A DNA stretch of 64,000 bases from Lachnospiraceae bacterium. GTDB lineage: Bacteria; Bacillota; Clostridia; Lachnospirales; Lachnospiraceae. The position numbers were made by a program, and so were the translations under genes. The notes under the pieces are model-generated. The model saw only the letters and a program-made list of their open reading frames with translations, was not told where the DNA came from and did no database searches. Of the stretch, positions 54,007-63,819 are shown piece by piece. The stretch covers positions 248,001 through 312,000 of the forward strand of contig CABJAW010000003.1 in NCBI GenBank assembly GCA_902363665.1. The letters run 5' to 3'. Numbering within the stretch: position 1 is the stretch's first letter; each line of letters begins with the position of its first letter.

Positions 54007-55136
54007 TCTTTCAGCTCCTGTATCAGCTTCCGGACGTATGCGTGCTGCTGTCCGGACATTGGTTGATTATTCTGCATCTCATAGAATTCCTGAAACAATT
54101 CCAGCTCTGTTTTCTGCTGAACCGGGTCAGAAGCTGCAATCTCCCCGTTTTCTCTTGTCCTGCGATTATCATACTCCAGGCGAATCAGATTAGGATAGAT
54201 TGTACGCAGCTTAGCCAGGCCATCCACAACGTCTTCTTCATCGGTCAGCGTAATCTGAAGATAATCCTCACAATTACTGCTTTCATAAAATGAACGCGCC
54301 GTCACCTCAAGATACGTTCCCTTTACTTTTCGAAGATCATGCTGTGGCTGCAGCAACAGAGTACGGATTACTGTTCTGCCTTTTTCCTCCAGCTCTACAA
54401 CCGTCACCGATTTTTGCTGTTCTGCTTCTGAAAAAGAATACTTCAGTGGGGAACCACAGTAGCGGACCGTCTCTCTTCCAACCTTTTGAGGACTATGGAT
54501 ATGTCCAAGCGCCACGTAGTCAAACGTATCAAAAAGAGAAAGCGGAATCTGATCAATGGTTCCCACCTGCAGTTCTTCCGAATCACATCTGGACGCACCA
54601 GTCACAAATTGGTGCGCTATCAGGATATTTCGCTCCTCCGGATTTAATTTAATCCCGGATAATGCTACCGTCAGCGCACTTGGATAATCCACGATCTCTT
54701 CTGCCCGCTCTTCTTGTACATGACGGACCAGCGCAGGCCGAAGAAACGGAAGAAGATGGATACAAACCGTTCCGTATGCATCCTTCAGGCGAACACATTT
54801 TACGGTTCCGTCGTACAGCGGGGCGATATAAATCCCACTTTGATCCATCCAGCCGGCACCAAATGTAAGGCGCTCTGCCGAATCATGATTGCCGTTGATC
54901 AGAAATACAGGGATTCTCCGTTTTACAAGCCCCTGCAGAAAACCATCAAAAACCTGAACCGCTTCTGCCGTCGGAATGGCTTTATCATAAATATCCCCGG
55001 CAAGCAATACACCGTCCGGCCGCTCCTTATCTGCCAGCTGCAAAATCTCATTCAGAATATATCTCTGATCCTCCAGCATAGAAAATTCATGGATCCGTTT
55101 TCCGATATGCAAATCAGACAAATGAAAAAACTTCAT
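54003..55136 (-). CDS. sbcD: SbcD nuclease
   Basis: A 377-residue Mre11-like nuclease, partner of SbcC. The metallophosphoesterase motifs are FHLSDLHIGKRI, LLAGDIYDKAIP, FLINGNHDSAERL, then AHQFVTG and VALGHIHSPQ. The ATG overlaps the parC stop by 4 nt (ATGA) and its own stop overlaps sbcC by 4 nt, so translation is coupled. Confidence 0.96.
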   Translation of the reverse strand: MKFFHLSDLHIGKRIHEFSMLEDQRYILNEILQLADKERPDGVLLAGDIYDKAIPTAEAVQVFDGFLQGLVKRRIPVFLINGNHDSAERLTFGAGWMDQSGIYIAPLYDGTVKCVRLKDAYGTVCIHLLPFLRPALVRHVQEERAEEIVDYPSALTVALSGIKLNPEERNILIAHQFVTGASRCDSEELQVGTIDQIPLSLFDTFDYVALGHIHSPQKVGRETVRYCGSPLKYSFSEAEQQKSVTVVELEEKGRTVIRTLLLQPQHDLRKVKGTYLEVTARSFYESSNCEDYLQITLTDEEDVVDGLAKLRTIYPNLIRLEYDNRRTRENGEIAASDPVQQKTELELFQEFYEMQNNQPMSGQQHAYVRKLIQELKE

Positions 55137-57367
55137 CGCTGCTTCGTTCCTTTCCCGTCCCTGGTGCTGATTCTCAGACGATTCAGGTGAAGCGTCCTCT
55201 CCCCGATTGGCACCTCTATATCACTGTCCTTCTCCAGCCAGTAAACATCTGCGATCTGATCTCCTTCTGCCAGCTTCATTCCGCGCACACCGACCGCAGT
55301 CTTCTTTTTCAGTGGAATCTCTGACACCGGAAAACGAAGATAATAACCATTATGAGAGACCAGAACCATCTGACACTGTTCTCCGGCCGCGTATACAGCT
55401 ATCACCTCATCTCCATCGGACAGCTTTGTTGCCGCAATCGTCCTCTTTGATACGTCAAATTCATTTCCCTGTACCTGTTTTACCATCGACTGCCTGGTCA
55501 CAAATGTCAGAACGGTATCACGAATGTCATTTAATGCCATTACTGCAATAAAATTTTCTTCGCTGCTGTTGTAATTGCAAAGGTTATCTACCGGTGTGCC
55601 TTTATCACGGAATTTACCATACGGTACATCCAGCAGCTTTAACAAATGGACTTTCCCATTATCGGTAAAAACACAGACCCGATCCGTATTCATACAGTGG
55701 AGCACGTAGCGATTCTCCTGATCCGCTGCCTCTTTGTTGCGTTCATATACCGTCTCATCAATCGTTCGTACGTAGCCGAAACGATCCATCAAAAAGACAA
55801 CCGGAAGCTCTTCGATCTTCTGCTCTTCCAGAACGACTTCCTCTGCATTTTCAAGCGCAGTGCGCCGCGGCCGGCCGAATTCTTTCTTAAACTGATCCAG
55901 TTCTTTCATGATCACCTCAGCCATTGAGCTGTAATTATTTAAAATATCGGTATAACGCGCAATATTTTTCAGAGTCTCTTCATGCTCCTTCATCAGCACG
56001 TCAATCTCCAGTCCGATCAGCTTATAAAGACGCATATCAAGAATCGCATTTGCCTGCATCTCGGTAAATTTCAGTTTTGCCGCCTCTTTTTTTGATTTTG
56101 CCGTCTTAAAACGGATGCCGTCCGTTACACCGTCGACGAGACACGCTTTTACCTGTTCACGATTCTTGCTGCCGCGCAGTATCTCGATGATCAGGTCGAT
56201 TACATCGCAGGCACGGATCAGTCCTTCCTGCACCTCTTGTTTTTTCTCTTCTTTATCGAGCATGCTCTGATATTTGCGCGTATTGACCTCAAACTGAAAA
56301 TCAATGTGATATTCCAGGATCTGGCGCAGGCTTAACGTTTCCGGTCTTCCGTCCGCAACCGCAAGCATATTGACACCAAATGTATCCTCCAGACGTGTCT
56401 TTTTATACAGAAGGTTTTTAAGTCTCTCAGTGTCTGCTCCCTTTTTCAACTCCAGAACAATTCGAATACCAGCCTTTGAGGACTGGTTGGAAATATCCAC
56501 AATATCGGTCGTCTTTTTCGTCTCGACAAGTGATGCAATATCATTTAAAAACTTCCCGATATTCGCGCCCATCATGGTATAAGGAATCTCTGTGATCACG
56601 AGACGTTCTTTTCCGCCCTTAACCTGTTCTACCTCAACCTTTCCGCGCAGGCGGATCTTCCCCTGTCCGCTTTCATAGATCTTCTGCAGATCTGCCTGAT
56701 TAACAATGATTCCGCCGGTCGGAAAATCAGGCCCCTTGATGTACTTCATAAGAGCTTCTGTCGTCAGCTGATTGTTTTTGATCAGCGCTTTTGTTGCATC
56801 GATCACTTCAGAAAGATTATGCGGCGGAATACTGGTTGCCATACCAACTGCAATTCCGTCAGAACCATTCACCAGCAGGTTCGGAATCCGCACCGGAAGC
56901 ACGAGCGGCTCTTTTTCCGTCTCGTCGAAGTTCGGCCCGAAATCGACGACATCTTTGTCAAGATCCGCAAGAAAGGCTTCCTGCGTCACCTTCTGCAGTC
57001 TTGCTTCCGTATAACGCATGGCTGCTGCTCCGTCTCCTTCGATTGAACCAAAGTTACCGTGTCCGTCAACGAGCGGCATTCCTTTTTTAAACTCCTGCGC
57101 CATGACAACGAGTGCCTCGTAGATCGAACTGTCTCCGTGCGGATGATACTTACCCATTGTATCCCCGACGATACGCGCAGATTTACGGTAAGGGCGGTCG
57201 TAACGGATTCCAAGTTCATACATATCGTAGAGCGTTCTTCTTTGTACCGGTTTTAAACCGTCCCGCACATCCGGAAGCGCACGTGCGATGATAACGCTCA
57301 TTGCATAATCAATGTATGACTTCTGCATGATGTCCGAATACTCCGCTCTGATTATCTGTCCATCCAT
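55133..57367 (-). CDS. parC: Type II topoisomerase subunit A, ParC-like
   Basis: A 744-residue GyrA/ParC subunit. The active Tyr lies in [11 protein letters not shown] near residue 120. The quinolone region reads [12 protein letters not shown], with Ser and Glu as in drug-sensitive ParC. The C-terminal DNA-wrapping domain is short, and the GyrA-box position reads [13 protein letters not shown], unlike the QRRGGKG of gyrases. It therefore is probably topoisomerase IV, or a decatenase, and not gyrase. Paired with the preceding ParE-like gene (gap 39 nt). The start has a weak AAAGGAG at 13 nt. Confidence 0.9.
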   Translation of the reverse strand: MDGQIIRAEYSDIMQKSYIDYAMSVIIARALPDVRDGLKPVQRRTLYDMYELGIRYDRPYRKSARIVGDTMGKYHPHGDSSIYEALVVMAQEFKKGMPLVDGHGNFGSIEGDGAAAMRYTEARLQKVTQEAFLADLDKDVVDFGPNFDETEKEPLVLPVRIPNLLVNGSDGIAVGMATSIPPHNLSEVIDATKALIKNNQLTTEALMKYIKGPDFPTGGIIVNQADLQKIYESGQGKIRLRGKVEVEQVKGGKERLVITEIPYTMMGANIGKFLNDIASLVETKKTTDIVDISNQSSKAGIRIVLELKKGADTERLKNLLYKKTRLEDTFGVNMLAVADGRPETLSLRQILEYHIDFQFEVNTRKYQSMLDKEEKKQEVQEGLIRACDVIDLIIEILRGSKNREQVKACLVDGVTDGIRFKTAKSKKEAAKLKFTEMQANAILDMRLYKLIGLEIDVLMKEHEETLKNIARYTDILNNYSSMAEVIMKELDQFKKEFGRPRRTALENAEEVVLEEQKIEELPVVFLMDRFGYVRTIDETVYERNKEAADQENRYVLHCMNTDRVCVFTDNGKVHLLKLLDVPYGKFRDKGTPVDNLCNYNSSEENFIAVMALNDIRDTVLTFVTRQSMVKQVQGNEFDVSKRTIAATKLSDGDEVIAVYAAGEQCQMVLVSHNGYYLRFPVSEIPLKKKTAVGVRGMKLAEGDQIADVYWLEKDSDIEVPIGERTLHLNRLRISTRDGKGTKQR

Positions 57368-57406
57368 AATTTATTTCTGACTCCTTTTTCTGTCCTTACT
57401 CGTCTG

Positions 57407-59329
57407 TTATACGTCAAGCAGTGCATCCTGAGCATGCTCATGGATAAATTCCTTGCGCGGCGGCACCTCCGTGCCCATGAGCATCCGCGTCACATTCGAT
57501 GCAAGACGCGCATCCTCAATCTCCACCCGCTGCATCATTCTTGTCTCCGGATTCAGCGTCGTCTCCCAGAGCTGCTCCGCATCCATCTCACCAAGACCTT
57601 TATAGCGCTGCAGCGTAAACGGTGCCTTATGTGTCTTTCGGTACTTTTCCAGCGCCTTGTCATCGTACAGGTACTGCTCCTGTCCGCGTGACGGAATCAC
57701 CTTGTAAAGCGGCGGCATCGCAATATATACATGTCCCTCATAAATCAGTTCCGGCATAAAGCGGTAAAACAGCGTTAATAGTAGCGTGCTGATATGCGCG
57801 CCATCCACGTCGGCATCGGCCATAATGATAATCTTGTCATACCGCAGTTTTGTAATATCAAAATCATTTCCATAGCCTTCTGAAAATCCACAACCGAACG
57901 CATTGATCATCGTCTTGATCTCCGCATTTGCAAGTACCTTGTCAATGCTGGCTTTTTCCACATTCAGGATCTTTCCGCGGATTGGAAGGATTGCCTGATA
58001 ATTTCGGTCTCTGGCTGTCTTGGCCGAACCGCCAGCGGAATCTCCCTCCACGATAAAAATCTCACAGACAGATGGATCTCTGCTCTCACAGTTTGCCAGT
58101 TTTCCGTTGCTGTCAAATGAATACTTCTGCTTTGTGAGCAGGTTTGTCTTCGCACGCTCCTCTGATTTGCGGATCTTGGCCGATTTTTCTGCACAGGCAA
58201 GAATACTCTTTAATGCCTCCAGATTTTTATCAAAGTATCGGACAATCTCCTCACCAGTCACCTTTCCAACCGCACGTGCCGCATCCTGATTATCCAACTT
58301 TGTCTTCGTCTGTCCTTCAAAACGCGGATCCGGATGCTTGATCGAGACAACAGCAGTCATTCCATTTCTGATATCTGCACCGGTAAAGTTTGCGTCCTTA
58401 TCCTTTAATACCCCGATCTGACGCGCATACGTATTCATTACCGTTGTAAAAGTTGTTTTAAATCCGGTCAGATGTGTACCACCTTCTGCATTATAGATAT
58501 TGTTGCAGAATCCAAGCACATTTTCATGGAATTCATTGACGTACTGAAATGCTGCTTCCACCTGAATTCCGTCTGCCTCCCCTTTAAAATAAACGGGCTC
58601 ACAGACAGGTTCTTCTTCCTGGTTCAGTTCCCGAACAAATCCTGTAATTCCATCCGGCTCTGAATACGTAATCTGCTCTGTCTCCTCCCCGCGACGATCC
58701 TCAAAATAAATGGTCAGCTCCGGATTCAAATATGCAGTCTCATGCAGCCGTGATTTCAGCTCGGTTGCAGAAAACCGCGTCTTTTCAAAAATTTCCGGAT
58801 CCGGAAGGAACTGGATTCTGGTTCCCGTCTTTTTTGTTCTGCCGATCACAGGAAGCAGACCGTTTTCCAGCTCAAGTACAGGAATTCCCCGCTCATAGCG
58901 GTCATGATGAACCTTCCCCTCTCGCATAACCTGCACATCCAGCCAGGTAGAGAGTGCATTCACAACGGAAGACCCCACTCCGTGCAGACCGCCGCTTGTC
59001 TTATAGGCAGTATCATCAAATTTTCCGCCTGCATGCAGCGTCGTAAACACGAGTCGTTCTGCAGACATCCCTTTTTCATGCATACCAACCGGGATACCGC
59101 GTCCGTCATCCTCAATTGTTGCGGAGCCGTCCTTTTCCAGATAGACCTCTATTTTCTTACAGTAACCCGCCAGGTGCTCATCCACGGCATTGTCCACAAT
59201 CTCATAGATCAGATGATTCAGTCCTTTTCTTGAAACACTTCCAATGTACATTCCGGGACGCTTGCGGACCGCCTCCAGTCCTTCCAGTACGGAAATACTG
59301 CTCGCGTCGTATGTGTTGCTTTTTGCCAT
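57407..59329 (-). CDS. parE: Type II topoisomerase subunit B, ParE-like
   Basis: A 640-residue ATPase subunit. The GHKL ATPase has EIVDNAVDEHLAGY, DDGRGIPVGMHEK and KTSGGLHGVGSSVVNAL. The Toprim domain has EIFIVEGDSAGGSAKTARDR and ADADVDGAHISTLLLTL. The C-terminal QRYKGLGEMDAEQLWETT is complete. With the next gene it makes a heterotetramer, most probably topoisomerase IV. Ribosome site AAGGAAGG upstream of the ATG. A separate gyrBA is expected elsewhere in the genome. Confidence 0.92.
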   Translation of the reverse strand: MAKSNTYDASSISVLEGLEAVRKRPGMYIGSVSRKGLNHLIYEIVDNAVDEHLAGYCKKIEVYLEKDGSATIEDDGRGIPVGMHEKGMSAERLVFTTLHAGGKFDDTAYKTSGGLHGVGSSVVNALSTWLDVQVMREGKVHHDRYERGIPVLELENGLLPVIGRTKKTGTRIQFLPDPEIFEKTRFSATELKSRLHETAYLNPELTIYFEDRRGEETEQITYSEPDGITGFVRELNQEEEPVCEPVYFKGEADGIQVEAAFQYVNEFHENVLGFCNNIYNAEGGTHLTGFKTTFTTVMNTYARQIGVLKDKDANFTGADIRNGMTAVVSIKHPDPRFEGQTKTKLDNQDAARAVGKVTGEEIVRYFDKNLEALKSILACAEKSAKIRKSEERAKTNLLTKQKYSFDSNGKLANCESRDPSVCEIFIVEGDSAGGSAKTARDRNYQAILPIRGKILNVEKASIDKVLANAEIKTMINAFGCGFSEGYGNDFDITKLRYDKIIIMADADVDGAHISTLLLTLFYRFMPELIYEGHVYIAMPPLYKVIPSRGQEQYLYDDKALEKYRKTHKAPFTLQRYKGLGEMDAEQLWETTLNPETRMMQRVEIEDARLASNVTRMLMGTEVPPRKEFIHEHAQDALLDV

Positions 59330-59360
59330 TTTCCAATTCCTTCCTTATCTGATGTTTCCA

Positions 59361-60026
59361 TCAGTGTTTTTCTGCTACTTCTCCGCGCTTTTTGTAAATT
59401 GAATTTGCCGGTACGACCTCCCGCACCGAAGAAAGCGGGTAAATATTCGAGTGAGGTCCGATCACCGTGCCCGGATTGAGCACGGATCCGCAGCCGACCT
59501 CCACCTCATCGCCGAGCATTGCACCGAATTTTTTCAGGCCGGTCTCAATCCGCTCTGTGCCATCCTTTACGACAACGAGCTTTTTATCTGATTTTACATT
59601 TGAGGTAATCGATCCGGCTCCCATATGTGCCTTGTATCCAAGAATCGAATCTCCAACGTAATTGTAATGCGGCACCTGTACCTTATTGAACAAAATTACA
59701 TTTTTCAGCTCCGTGGAATTTCCAACAACCGCACCCTCTCCGACAATTGCATTTCCCCGGATAAATGCACAGTGACGCACCTCCGCGTTTTTTCCGATGA
59801 TCGCAGGACCGTTAATAAATGCAGTCGGTGCTACCTTTGCTGATTTTGCAATCCAGACATTTTCTCCGACCTTTTCGTACTCTTCCTCTGAGAGTGTTGC
59901 TCCGAGTTCCAGAATAAATGCACTGATCTTTGGCAGAAGTTCCCACGGATACTCCGCTCCCTCAAATAATGGCTTTGCGATTGTTTCTTCCAGCGTATAA
60001 AGATTTTTGATTTTACACGTTTCCAT
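59361..60026 (-). CDS. Left-handed beta-helix acyl/nucleotidyl-transferase-like protein
   Basis: A 221-residue hexapeptide-repeat protein. From about residue 55 repeats of the form I-G-x-N-A-x-V run on (PAIIGKNAEVRHCAFIRGN, AIVGEGAVVGNSTELKNV, NVKSDKKLVVVKDG), ending with GTVIGPHSNIYPLSSVREVV. It resembles the C-terminal acetyltransferase half of GlmU but lacks a complete N-terminal pyrophosphorylase domain. The ATG at 60026 (GGAGGG 6 nt upstream) follows the topB stop after 1 nt. Why it sits in a topology operon is unclear. Confidence 0.8.
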   Translation of the reverse strand: METCKIKNLYTLEETIAKPLFEGAEYPWELLPKISAFILELGATLSEEEYEKVGENVWIAKSAKVAPTAFINGPAIIGKNAEVRHCAFIRGNAIVGEGAVVGNSTELKNVILFNKVQVPHYNYVGDSILGYKAHMGAGSITSNVKSDKKLVVVKDGTERIETGLKKFGAMLGDEVEVGCGSVLNPGTVIGPHSNIYPLSSVREVVPANSIYKKRGEVAEKH

Positions 60027-60027
60027 A

Positions 60028-62124
60028 TTAGCCCTCCTGTTTGGAGACGGTCGATCCGCCTCTTCCTTTTTTATAATAAACTGCCGCAGCATCAAAAAGC
60101 GGCCGCAGCAGCTGCTGATTATTCAGCCCCAGTACTCCGTCTGTGCGTGAACGGACAAAGTGCTCCAGCTTCTGCATATACTCCTGATCCGTAATCGAGC
60201 CCTCTGCCACATAATTCAGTCCTTTTTCCCAGCTTGCAGTCAGCTCCGGATTCAGCAGCGAACGAATAGAACAAAATACTACGTCGTACGTCATTTCACC
60301 CTGCAGCGTCGGCGTAAGAATCTGCGTCTTTTTATTTAAAGCGATATATTTATTTGCCACCAGCTTCTTCAGGATTTCTGCTCTTGTTGCACTTGTACCA
60401 ATACCGCAGCTTTTGATCTGCGCACGCAGCTCTTCATCCTCGATCAGCTGACCCGCATTTTCCATTGCCAGAATCATGGAACCGGAGTTGTAGCGCTTAG
60501 GCGGTGCAGTTTCTCCTTCCCGGATCACCAGATCCTTTATCGGAAATTCCATGCCTTTTCGGATCTTTTTCAACAGTTCTAAAAGCTCCTTGCTACTGTT
60601 GACCGTCTCAGAATTCTCCTGGTTTTCTTCTGATCCAGTTTTGAATGATATGCGCATTTTTTCATTCTCAGCGCCTGCAGTTCCGGCTTCTTTTTTCTTC
60701 TCGTAAGGATTACCGGCTACTTTAAAATATCCCTCTGACAGCAGCACTCGGAAAGAATAAAAAAACCTTTCATTCTGCATCGCCGTTACCATTGTGATCT
60801 TTGCAAACTCGACCGGCGGATAAAAAATACTCAGAAAGCGCCGTACGATCGCCGCGTAAACACCGTATGCATTTCCCTTTAATGAACCAAGCGCACCAAA
60901 TCCCTGTCCGGTTGGAATGATCGCATAGTGGTCAGTGATCTGCTTGTCATTCACATAGCGTGTTTTCGCGATTCCCTGATAACTGCCGTCATCCAGTACC
61001 TCCTGTGCAAATGCTTTCGCCGGAGCAAAGTTGCGCAGTCCGGAAATATTGCGCGAAATCTCTTTTGCTACTGCGGTAGATAACACACGTGCATCCGTTC
61101 TCGGATACGTGACAAGCTTCTTTTCGTACAGCTCCTGCACAATGCGCAATGTCTCATCCGGGCTGATCTTGAACATTTTGGAGCAGTCGTTCTGCAGCTC
61201 GGCCAGATTGTAAAGCAGCGGCGGATTTTTCTTCTCTTTCTTTCGCTCAATCGAATCGACAACCGTCTTTGCAGGCGGCGGATCAGCAAGCAGCCGACGG
61301 ATCAGCTCCTGTGCATCTTTTTTCTCTTTAAAACCGTTCTCCTTGTAAAGCTTCGGTGACTGGAAATAAGCGGAACCCTGCACGGCACGGAATTCACCCT
61401 CCAGCTGCTTTCCCTCCAGCTCCAGCTGCTGCACAACGCGGTAAAACGGCGTCTTCACAAACTGGCGGATCTCCCGCTCTCTTCTGACAATCATTCCGAG
61501 CACACACGTCATGACACGTCCTACGGAAATGACCGCATACTTCGTCCCAAGATAATTTGAGATCGTATTTCCATATTTTAAGGTCAAAAGCCGTGAGAAA
61601 TTAATCCCCATCAGGTAGTCTTCCTTTGCCCGCAGGTACGCTGCATCCGAAAGATGATCATACTCCGAAAGATCCTTCGCTTCCGCAATACCCCGGTGGA
61701 TCTCTTCTTCTGTCTGGGAATCAATCCAGACACGCTTTCGCTCTTTGCCTTTCACACCTGCCATCTGCTCCACCAGGCGGTAAATATATTCTCCCTCCCG
61801 CCCTGAGTCCGTACAGACATAAATACAGGATACATCCTTTCGGTTCAATAATCTGCTGACGATCTGAAATTGCTTTTTCACTCCCGGGATCACTTCGTAA
61901 AGAAACGTTTCCGGAAGAAACGGAAGTGTAGCAAGACTCCACCGCTTATATTTCGGATCATAAACCTCCGGATAACTCATGGTCACAAGATGGCCGACAC
62001 ACCAGGTCACCACATAGGAATCTGATTCCAGAAACCCATCCCCACGACTCATCTTTTCTTTTAATGCTTTTGCGAATTCCTGAGCAACACTCGGTTTCTC
62101 CGCAATAAACAGTGATTTTGCCAT
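60028..62124 (-). CDS. topB: DNA topoisomerase III
   Basis: A 698-residue type IA topoisomerase. Toprim is at the N-terminus (KSLFIAEKPSVAQEFAKAL) with CTDSGREGEYIYRLVE. SVGRVMTCVLGMIVRRE and the active-site Tyr in LVTYPRTDARVLS follow, then GIGTSATRAEILKKLV. No zinc fingers are visible. It acts on single-stranded crossings and decatenates. The ATG at 62124 follows AGGAGG; an upstream frame of 48 codons looks non-coding. First gene of the topB-LbH-parE-parC-sbcD-sbcC unit, driven from 62267-62295. Confidence 0.95.
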   Translation of the reverse strand: MAKSLFIAEKPSVAQEFAKALKEKMSRGDGFLESDSYVVTWCVGHLVTMSYPEVYDPKYKRWSLATLPFLPETFLYEVIPGVKKQFQIVSRLLNRKDVSCIYVCTDSGREGEYIYRLVEQMAGVKGKERKRVWIDSQTEEEIHRGIAEAKDLSEYDHLSDAAYLRAKEDYLMGINFSRLLTLKYGNTISNYLGTKYAVISVGRVMTCVLGMIVRREREIRQFVKTPFYRVVQQLELEGKQLEGEFRAVQGSAYFQSPKLYKENGFKEKKDAQELIRRLLADPPPAKTVVDSIERKKEKKNPPLLYNLAELQNDCSKMFKISPDETLRIVQELYEKKLVTYPRTDARVLSTAVAKEISRNISGLRNFAPAKAFAQEVLDDGSYQGIAKTRYVNDKQITDHYAIIPTGQGFGALGSLKGNAYGVYAAIVRRFLSIFYPPVEFAKITMVTAMQNERFFYSFRVLLSEGYFKVAGNPYEKKKEAGTAGAENEKMRISFKTGSEENQENSETVNSSKELLELLKKIRKGMEFPIKDLVIREGETAPPKRYNSGSMILAMENAGQLIEDEELRAQIKSCGIGTSATRAEILKKLVANKYIALNKKTQILTPTLQGEMTYDVVFCSIRSLLNPELTASWEKGLNYVAEGSITDQEYMQKLEHFVRSRTDGVLGLNNQQLLRPLFDAAAVYYKKGRGGSTVSKQEG

Positions 62125-62266
62125 CCGTTTCCTCCTGATCTGTTCCTTTTGTCTGCCATAAGGACTGTTATTTGGCTGTGCCTCCGGTGCGTATTCTCCC
62201 CTTCGCACCACACGGCTTCGCCTCTGAATGTTCGATTGTTCGAACATGTGTCCTCTTTGGGTATTC

Positions 62267-62295
62267 ATCTAACCACATTTTTAAGATTCTGTCAA
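62267..62295 (-). promoter_or_regulatory. Promoter of the topB operon
   Basis: Minus strand TTGACA, 17 nt, TTAGAT, about 145 nt before topB. A TGTTCGAACA palindrome (62237-62246) and a TGTTCGA half-site lie just downstream in the leader. Confidence 0.78.
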
Positions 62296-62334
62296 CTCAT
62301 CACATACTATTTTTACATTTTTTTAAAAGTAAAA

Positions 62335-62395
62335 TGGACATTCGCAATCCGCTTCCCATCAATTGAAGCAGGGGACTTACTTGATTCGGTTAAAA
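62335..62395 (-). repeat. Dispersed repeat, asd copy
   Basis: GACATTCGCAATCCGCTTCC followed by CAATTGAAGCAGGGGACTTA and CTTGATTCGGTTAAAAA. It joins pieces of the two other variants (24361-24416 and 24556-24591). Confidence 0.85.
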
Positions 62396-62430
62396 ACGAC
62401 AGAACTGCCGCGATCCAAGACCGCGACAGT
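62391..62430 (-). terminator. asd terminator
   Basis: Minus strand ACTGTCGCGGTC pairs with GATCGCGGCAGT, followed by TCTGTCGTTTTTAACC; it lies about 48 nt after the asd stop and runs into the dispersed repeat. Confidence 0.8.
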
Positions 62431-62477
62431 CCTATTATACGTTATCAAAAAACTTTTTTGCAACTATTTTACGGAAC

Positions 62478-63563
62478 TTATTTGTGCTGAATATAACCTT
62501 TTGCAGTCAGTGTCTCTGCGCAAAGCACTGCTCCGCCTGCTGCTCCTCTGACTGTATTGTGAGAAAGACCTACGAATTTGAAATCATAAATGGAATCCTC
62601 ACGAAGACGTCCGATTGAAACACCCATGCCCTTCTCGTAATCAACATCCAGCGTTACCTGCGGACGGTTATCCTCCTGCATGTAACGAATGAACTGTTTC
62701 GGTGCACTCGGCAGATCCAGCTCCTGTGGAAGTCCGCGGAAGCTCTCCAGCTTTTCGATCAGCTGCTCTTTCGTCGGTTTTTTGCGGAATTTTACGAAAA
62801 CAGCTGCTGTATGACCGTTAAGCACCGGTACACGGATGCACTGGCAGGTAATCTTCGGTTCATCTGCCGGTTTGATCACGCCATCCGCAACCTTGCCCAG
62901 CACACGCAAAGGCTCTTTTTCGCTCTTCTCTTCCTCTCCGCCGATGTACGGGATGATATTTTCAACCATTTCCGGCCAGTCCTTAAATGTCTTTCCTGCT
63001 CCGGAGATTGCCTGATACGTTGTGGCAACTACTTCATACGGCTCAAATTCTTTCCATGCTGCAAGTGCCGGTGTATAACTCTGGATGGAACAGTTCGGCT
63101 TTACTGCAATAAATCCCTTTTTCGTGCCAAGGCGCTTCTTCTGATCCTCAATGACTGCAAAATGCTCCGGGTTAATCTCCGGAACTACCATCGGTACATC
63201 CGGAGTCCAGCGATGTGCACTGTTATTGGATACAACCGGTGTCTCCGTCTTAGCATATTCCTCTTCGATCGCACGGATCTCATCCTTCGTCATATCCACA
63301 GCGGAAAATACAAAATCAACGGTAGATGCCACTTTTTCTACTTCATTTACGTTCATTACAACCAGCTTCTTGACAGCTTCCGGCATCGGAGTCGTCATTT
63401 TCCATCTTCCGCCAACGGCTTCCTCATATGTCTTGCCTGCGCTTCTTGCGCTCGCTGCTACAGTGACAACCTCAAACCACGGATGATTTTCAAGCAGTGA
63501 AATAAATCTCTGTCCTACCATTCCTGTTGCGCCTAAGATACCGACTCTCAGTTTCTGATCCAT
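62478..63563 (-). CDS. asd: Aspartate-semialdehyde dehydrogenase
   Basis: A 361-residue Asd, which reduces aspartyl phosphate in the route to lysine, methionine and threonine. The NADP site is VGILGATGMVGQRFISLL. The active-site Cys is in AVKPNCSIQSY, and TYQAISGAGKTFKDWPEMV follows. Residues ENIIPYIGGEE match the archaeal/fungal-type Asd group. The ATG at 63563 follows GAGGAG by 9 nt; a longer frame upstream lacks a start signal. Promoter TTGACA-17-TATCTT lies at 63730-63758; the leader is about 160 nt. Confidence 0.95.
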   Translation of the reverse strand: MDQKLRVGILGATGMVGQRFISLLENHPWFEVVTVAASARSAGKTYEEAVGGRWKMTTPMPEAVKKLVVMNVNEVEKVASTVDFVFSAVDMTKDEIRAIEEEYAKTETPVVSNNSAHRWTPDVPMVVPEINPEHFAVIEDQKKRLGTKKGFIAVKPNCSIQSYTPALAAWKEFEPYEVVATTYQAISGAGKTFKDWPEMVENIIPYIGGEEEKSEKEPLRVLGKVADGVIKPADEPKITCQCIRVPVLNGHTAAVFVKFRKKPTKEQLIEKLESFRGLPQELDLPSAPKQFIRYMQEDNRPQVTLDVDYEKGMGVSIGRLREDSIYDFKFVGLSHNTVRGAAGGAVLCAETLTAKGYIQHK

Positions 63564-63729
63564 TTTTTCAATCTCCTCACTTGTAATTTTCGGCTGGCCG
63601 CTTTGGTCAGTCCCGGTACAGCTCCCCCTCTTCCGCAAATAAAATACTCTGATTTTACGAAATGTTCTTTGGCTTTTCCGGTGCAGATGCACGTCTTTGT
63701 TTTCGTACGACGTACATTTGTCTTTTAAT

Positions 63730-63758
63730 AAGATATACTTCTTTTCTGTTCATGTCAA
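63730..63758 (-). promoter_or_regulatory. asd promoter
   Basis: Minus strand TTGACA, 17 nt, TATCTT, about 165 nt before the start. The leader holds a small stem (ACGTC/GACGT). Confidence 0.7.
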
Positions 63759-63819
63759 GTACTAAATCAAATACTGCGCATATCAACTTTGCTTTTCACA
63801 TACTAAAACAACATCTGTT

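Noticed and set aside
57000..57130. Quinolone-resistance substitutions in ParC
   Set aside because: The region reads [12 protein letters not shown], with Ser and Glu at the key positions as in sensitive ParC.
62229..62250. LexA-like site (TGTTCGAACA) before topB
   Set aside because: Does not fit the Firmicute consensus CGAAC-N4-GTTCG: the spacing is wrong. Kept only as a palindrome note.
62125..62268. 48-codon N-terminal extension of topB
   Set aside because: Lies in the leader right after the promoter, lacks a ribosome site; AGGAGG stands directly before the ATG at 62124, where the conserved Toprim sequence begins.
63564..63730. Lysine riboswitch before asd
   Set aside because: Leader of about 160 nt is short, and the conserved L-box segments are not present.
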